This document shows positions 5,756-6,605 of a stretch of DNA of 6,605 nt, in pieces; the stretch's first letter is position 1; each line of letters opens with the position of its first letter. The stretch spans positions 1-6,605 of the forward strand of contig JAJFIM010000058.1 in NCBI GenBank assembly GCA_021774995.1. Reading direction: 5' to 3'. Below the pieces are notes generated by a model. The model searched no databases and was not told the DNA's origin. It saw only the letters and a program-made list of their open reading frames with translations. The DNA comes from Alphaproteobacteria bacterium (lineage in GTDB: Bacteria; Pseudomonadota; Alphaproteobacteria; SMXP01). The position numbers and the translations under genes were made by a program.

Positions 5756-5774
5756 AGTCCGCGTGGACTATATT
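5756..5774 (+). promoter_or_regulatory. -10-like element with flanking dyad before the first bufA
   Basis: ACTATATT at 5767-5774 fits the -10 half of the Caulobacter-type promoter and is part of GGACTATATTT, found identically before the gene at 4841 (4776-4786). No good -35 lies at the right distance (GTGAAAA at 5750-5756 is the best), so the promoter may need an activator or another sigma factor. AGTCC-GCGT-GGACT (5756-5769) is a dyad overlapping it. Bufferin operons in Caulobacter are controlled by the ECF sigma factor SigF; I cannot recognise its site here. Confidence 0.35.
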
Positions 5775-5784
5775 TTTGGAGAAG
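5765..5784 (+). repeat. Leader repeat, copy 1 (second copy at 6161-6186)
   Basis: GGAC-TATA-TTTTTGGAGAAG before the first bufA is repeated as GGAC-CACA-TTTTTG plus six extra bases plus GAGAAG before the second bufA (6161-6186). The repeat runs through the ribosome binding site, showing that the tandem duplication included the upstream region. In the second copy the TATATT element has become CACATT. Confidence 0.5.
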
Positions 5785-5789
5785 TACTT

Positions 5790-6083
5790 ATGAGCACTAA
5801 AGTAACTAAAACATCAGCCTTCGTTACCGCCAGCGCCCTGGCCGCCGCAGTATCGATGGCGTCTGCATTCAGCGTAATGGCTGACGACGGCGCGATGAAT
5901 GGCGACATGAAAATGGGCATGGAAAAATGCTACGGCGTCGTCAAGGCTGGCGCCAATGATTGCGCGGGCGCGGGTCATTCTTGCGCGGGTCAGGCGAGTG
6001 CGGATGCGTCCAGTTCTGAATTTATCATGCTTCCCGCGGGCACATGCGCCAAACTGGCGGGCGGAGATACGACGAGTTCTTAA
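5790..6083 (+). CDS. bufA1: Bufferin precursor (DUF2282/BufA1 family), copy 1
   Basis: The 97-residue product belongs to the DUF2282 family, now known as precursors of bufferins: ribosomally made peptides exported to the periplasm and able to bind copper after an MNIO enzyme (DUF692, BufB) with its partner BufC modifies core cysteines to thiooxazoles. A long signal peptide ends near V29-M30-A31. The core has the family pattern EKCYGVVKAGANDCAGAGHSCAGQ at 45-68 and GTC at 84-86, with cysteines at 47, 58, 65 and 86. A Met-rich linker (M36, M40, M42, M44) precedes the core and could add copper ligands. The ATG at 5790 is chosen because GGAG lies 8 bases upstream; a GTG at 5763 would put the -10 element inside the gene. 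No bufB or bufC gene is in the window. Confidence 0.88.
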   Translation: MSTKVTKTSAFVTASALAAAVSMASAFSVMADDGAMNGDMKMGMEKCYGVVKAGANDCAGAGHSCAGQASADASSSEFIMLPAGTCAKLAGGDTTSS

Positions 6084-6116
6084 GGACCCGTTAGATTGAC
6101 GTAATGAGAGGGTAAG

Positions 6117-6153
6117 ACGATCCGATCCTGCAAAAAAGAGAGGGTCGGATCGT
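6117..6153 (+). other. Strong hairpin between the two bufA genes
   Basis: ACGATCCGATCC (6117-6128) pairs with GGGTCGGATCGT (6142-6153) over 12 base pairs, including one G-U, with a 13-base A-rich loop (6129-6141). No T-run follows, so it is not a standard terminator. Likely roles are protection of the upstream mRNA 3' end, differential expression of the two genes, or an operator for a dimeric regulator. TTGACTT at 6153-6159, just after it, could be a -35 element for the second gene, but the -10 candidate at 6171-6178 is poor. Confidence 0.6.
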
Positions 6154-6190
6154 TGACTTCGGACCACATTTTTGAATTTGGAGAAGAGAC

Positions 6191-6466
6191 ATGAACGCGA
6201 CAGTTAAAACAGCTATGGCTTTATTGGTTGCGGGAACCGTCACCGCCGGTTTCTCGAAAGCTCCGCAAGAAGAAGAAAAAATGTCAGCAAAAATGCCTGG
6301 CATGGAGAAATGCTTTGGCGTGGCCAAGGCCGGCTCCAATGACTGCGCGGGCGCAGGCCATTCTTGTGCGGGTCAATCCACCGCTGATGCTTCGGGTGCT
6401 GACTTCATCACCGTTCCCGGCGGCACTTGTGATAAGCTCACGGGCGGCAGCACGACGAGCAGTTAA
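6191..6466 (+). CDS. bufA1: Bufferin precursor (DUF2282/BufA1 family), copy 2
   Basis: The 91-residue product is a paralogue of the one encoded at 5790-6083. Over the last 54 residues the two share 40 identical positions, and the four cysteines (41, 52, 59, 80) have exactly the same spacing (11, 7, 21). Both end in TTSS. The N-terminal 34 residues differ: a shorter signal peptide (hydrophobic 8-22, probable cut near S22-K23-A24) and a charged linker PQEEEK in place of the Met-rich one. The ribosome binding site GGAGAAGAG lies just upstream of the ATG at 6191. It is the last gene of the cluster, followed by a strong terminator. Role as for copy 1: periplasmic copper-binding peptide needing MNIO maturation, presumably by enzymes encoded elsewhere. 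Confidence 0.88.
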   Translation: MNATVKTAMALLVAGTVTAGFSKAPQEEEKMSAKMPGMEKCFGVAKAGSNDCAGAGHSCAGQSTADASGADFITVPGGTCDKLTGGSTTSS

Positions 6467-6499
6467 AGCCTTATAACGAGGCAATAGCGTATCCAACAG

Positions 6500-6538
6500 G
6501 CCCGTCCTTGCTATTTGGCAGGGGCGGGCTTTATTTTT
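6500..6538 (+). terminator. Rho-independent terminator after the bufA pair
   Basis: GCCCGTCCTTGC (6500-6511) pairs with GGCAGGGGCGGGC (6518-6529) as a 12-bp stem with two G-U pairs and a 6-base loop TATTTG. The T-rich tail TTTATTTTT (6530-6538) follows directly. It begins 34 bases after the stop of the second bufA and shows that the transcript ends there. Confidence 0.92.
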
Positions 6539-6605
6539 GCGTAAACTTCAAATGGCCAAAAGATGAATCCCGGTTATATTGCTCTGCAAAGATCAGGCCC
6601 GCGAA
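6539..6605. other. Window end, no supported gene
   Basis: These 67 bases follow the terminator. An ATG at 6563 opens a frame that runs off the end of the window (MNPGYIALQRSGPR), but no ribosome binding site precedes it and the product is not recognisable. Confidence 0.3.

Noticed and set aside
5763..5789. GTG start adding nine residues to the first bufferin precursor
   Set aside because: It would put the -10 element in the gene; the ATG at 5790 has the ribosome binding site and leads straight into a signal peptide.

Overview
The window looks like chromosomal DNA of an alphaproteobacterium. Four things point there: a short (444-residue) ProS without the large editing insertion, a proS-lolC-lolD gene order, two GAAC-N7-GAAC direct-repeat SOS boxes (the alphaproteobacterial LexA operator), and several promoter-like sites that fit the TTGACGS-N10-14-GCTANAWC pattern described for the Caulobacter housekeeping sigma factor. 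A lineage near Caulobacterales/Maricaulales is my guess; the order cannot be fixed from this sequence. No mobile element, CRISPR array, tRNA or rRNA was seen.

Layout. Positions 1-209 are non-coding, with two possible promoters. 210-653 encodes a small exported protein of unknown function. 721-4013 is a tight operon: prolyl-tRNA synthetase (proS), then the permease (lolC/E type) and ATPase (lolD) of the exporter that releases lipoproteins from the inner membrane. proS and lolC overlap by 4 bases; lolC and lolD are 3 bases apart. A convergent DUF1761-like four-helix membrane protein follows on the minus strand (4116-4529), separated from lolD by two tandem GC-rich hairpins.

The second half (4.5-6.5 kb) is a run of independent small genes for membrane or exported proteins. 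The most striking is a 34-codon gene at 4640-4744 for a single-helix membrane microprotein. Its promoter and ribosome binding site are each covered by a perfect LexA-type box, the layout expected for a DNA-damage-induced cell-division inhibitor like Caulobacter SidA. Next come a 106-residue membrane protein (4841-5161) and a 122-residue periplasmic protein with one cysteine pair (5273-5641).

The right end holds two tandem paralogues of the DUF2282/BufA1 family (5790-6083 and 6191-6466), precursors of the copper-binding RiPPs called bufferins. Their four cysteines are identically spaced, a strong hairpin lies between the genes, and a strong intrinsic terminator follows the second. The usual maturation genes (MNIO/DUF692 bufB and bufC) are not in the window, so the pair looks like a stand-alone precursor cassette. 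Themes of the window are envelope biogenesis (Lol), envelope-located damage response (SidA-like) and periplasmic metal or thiol stress (bufferins), but apart from the proS-lolC-lolD operon nothing shows these genes act together.
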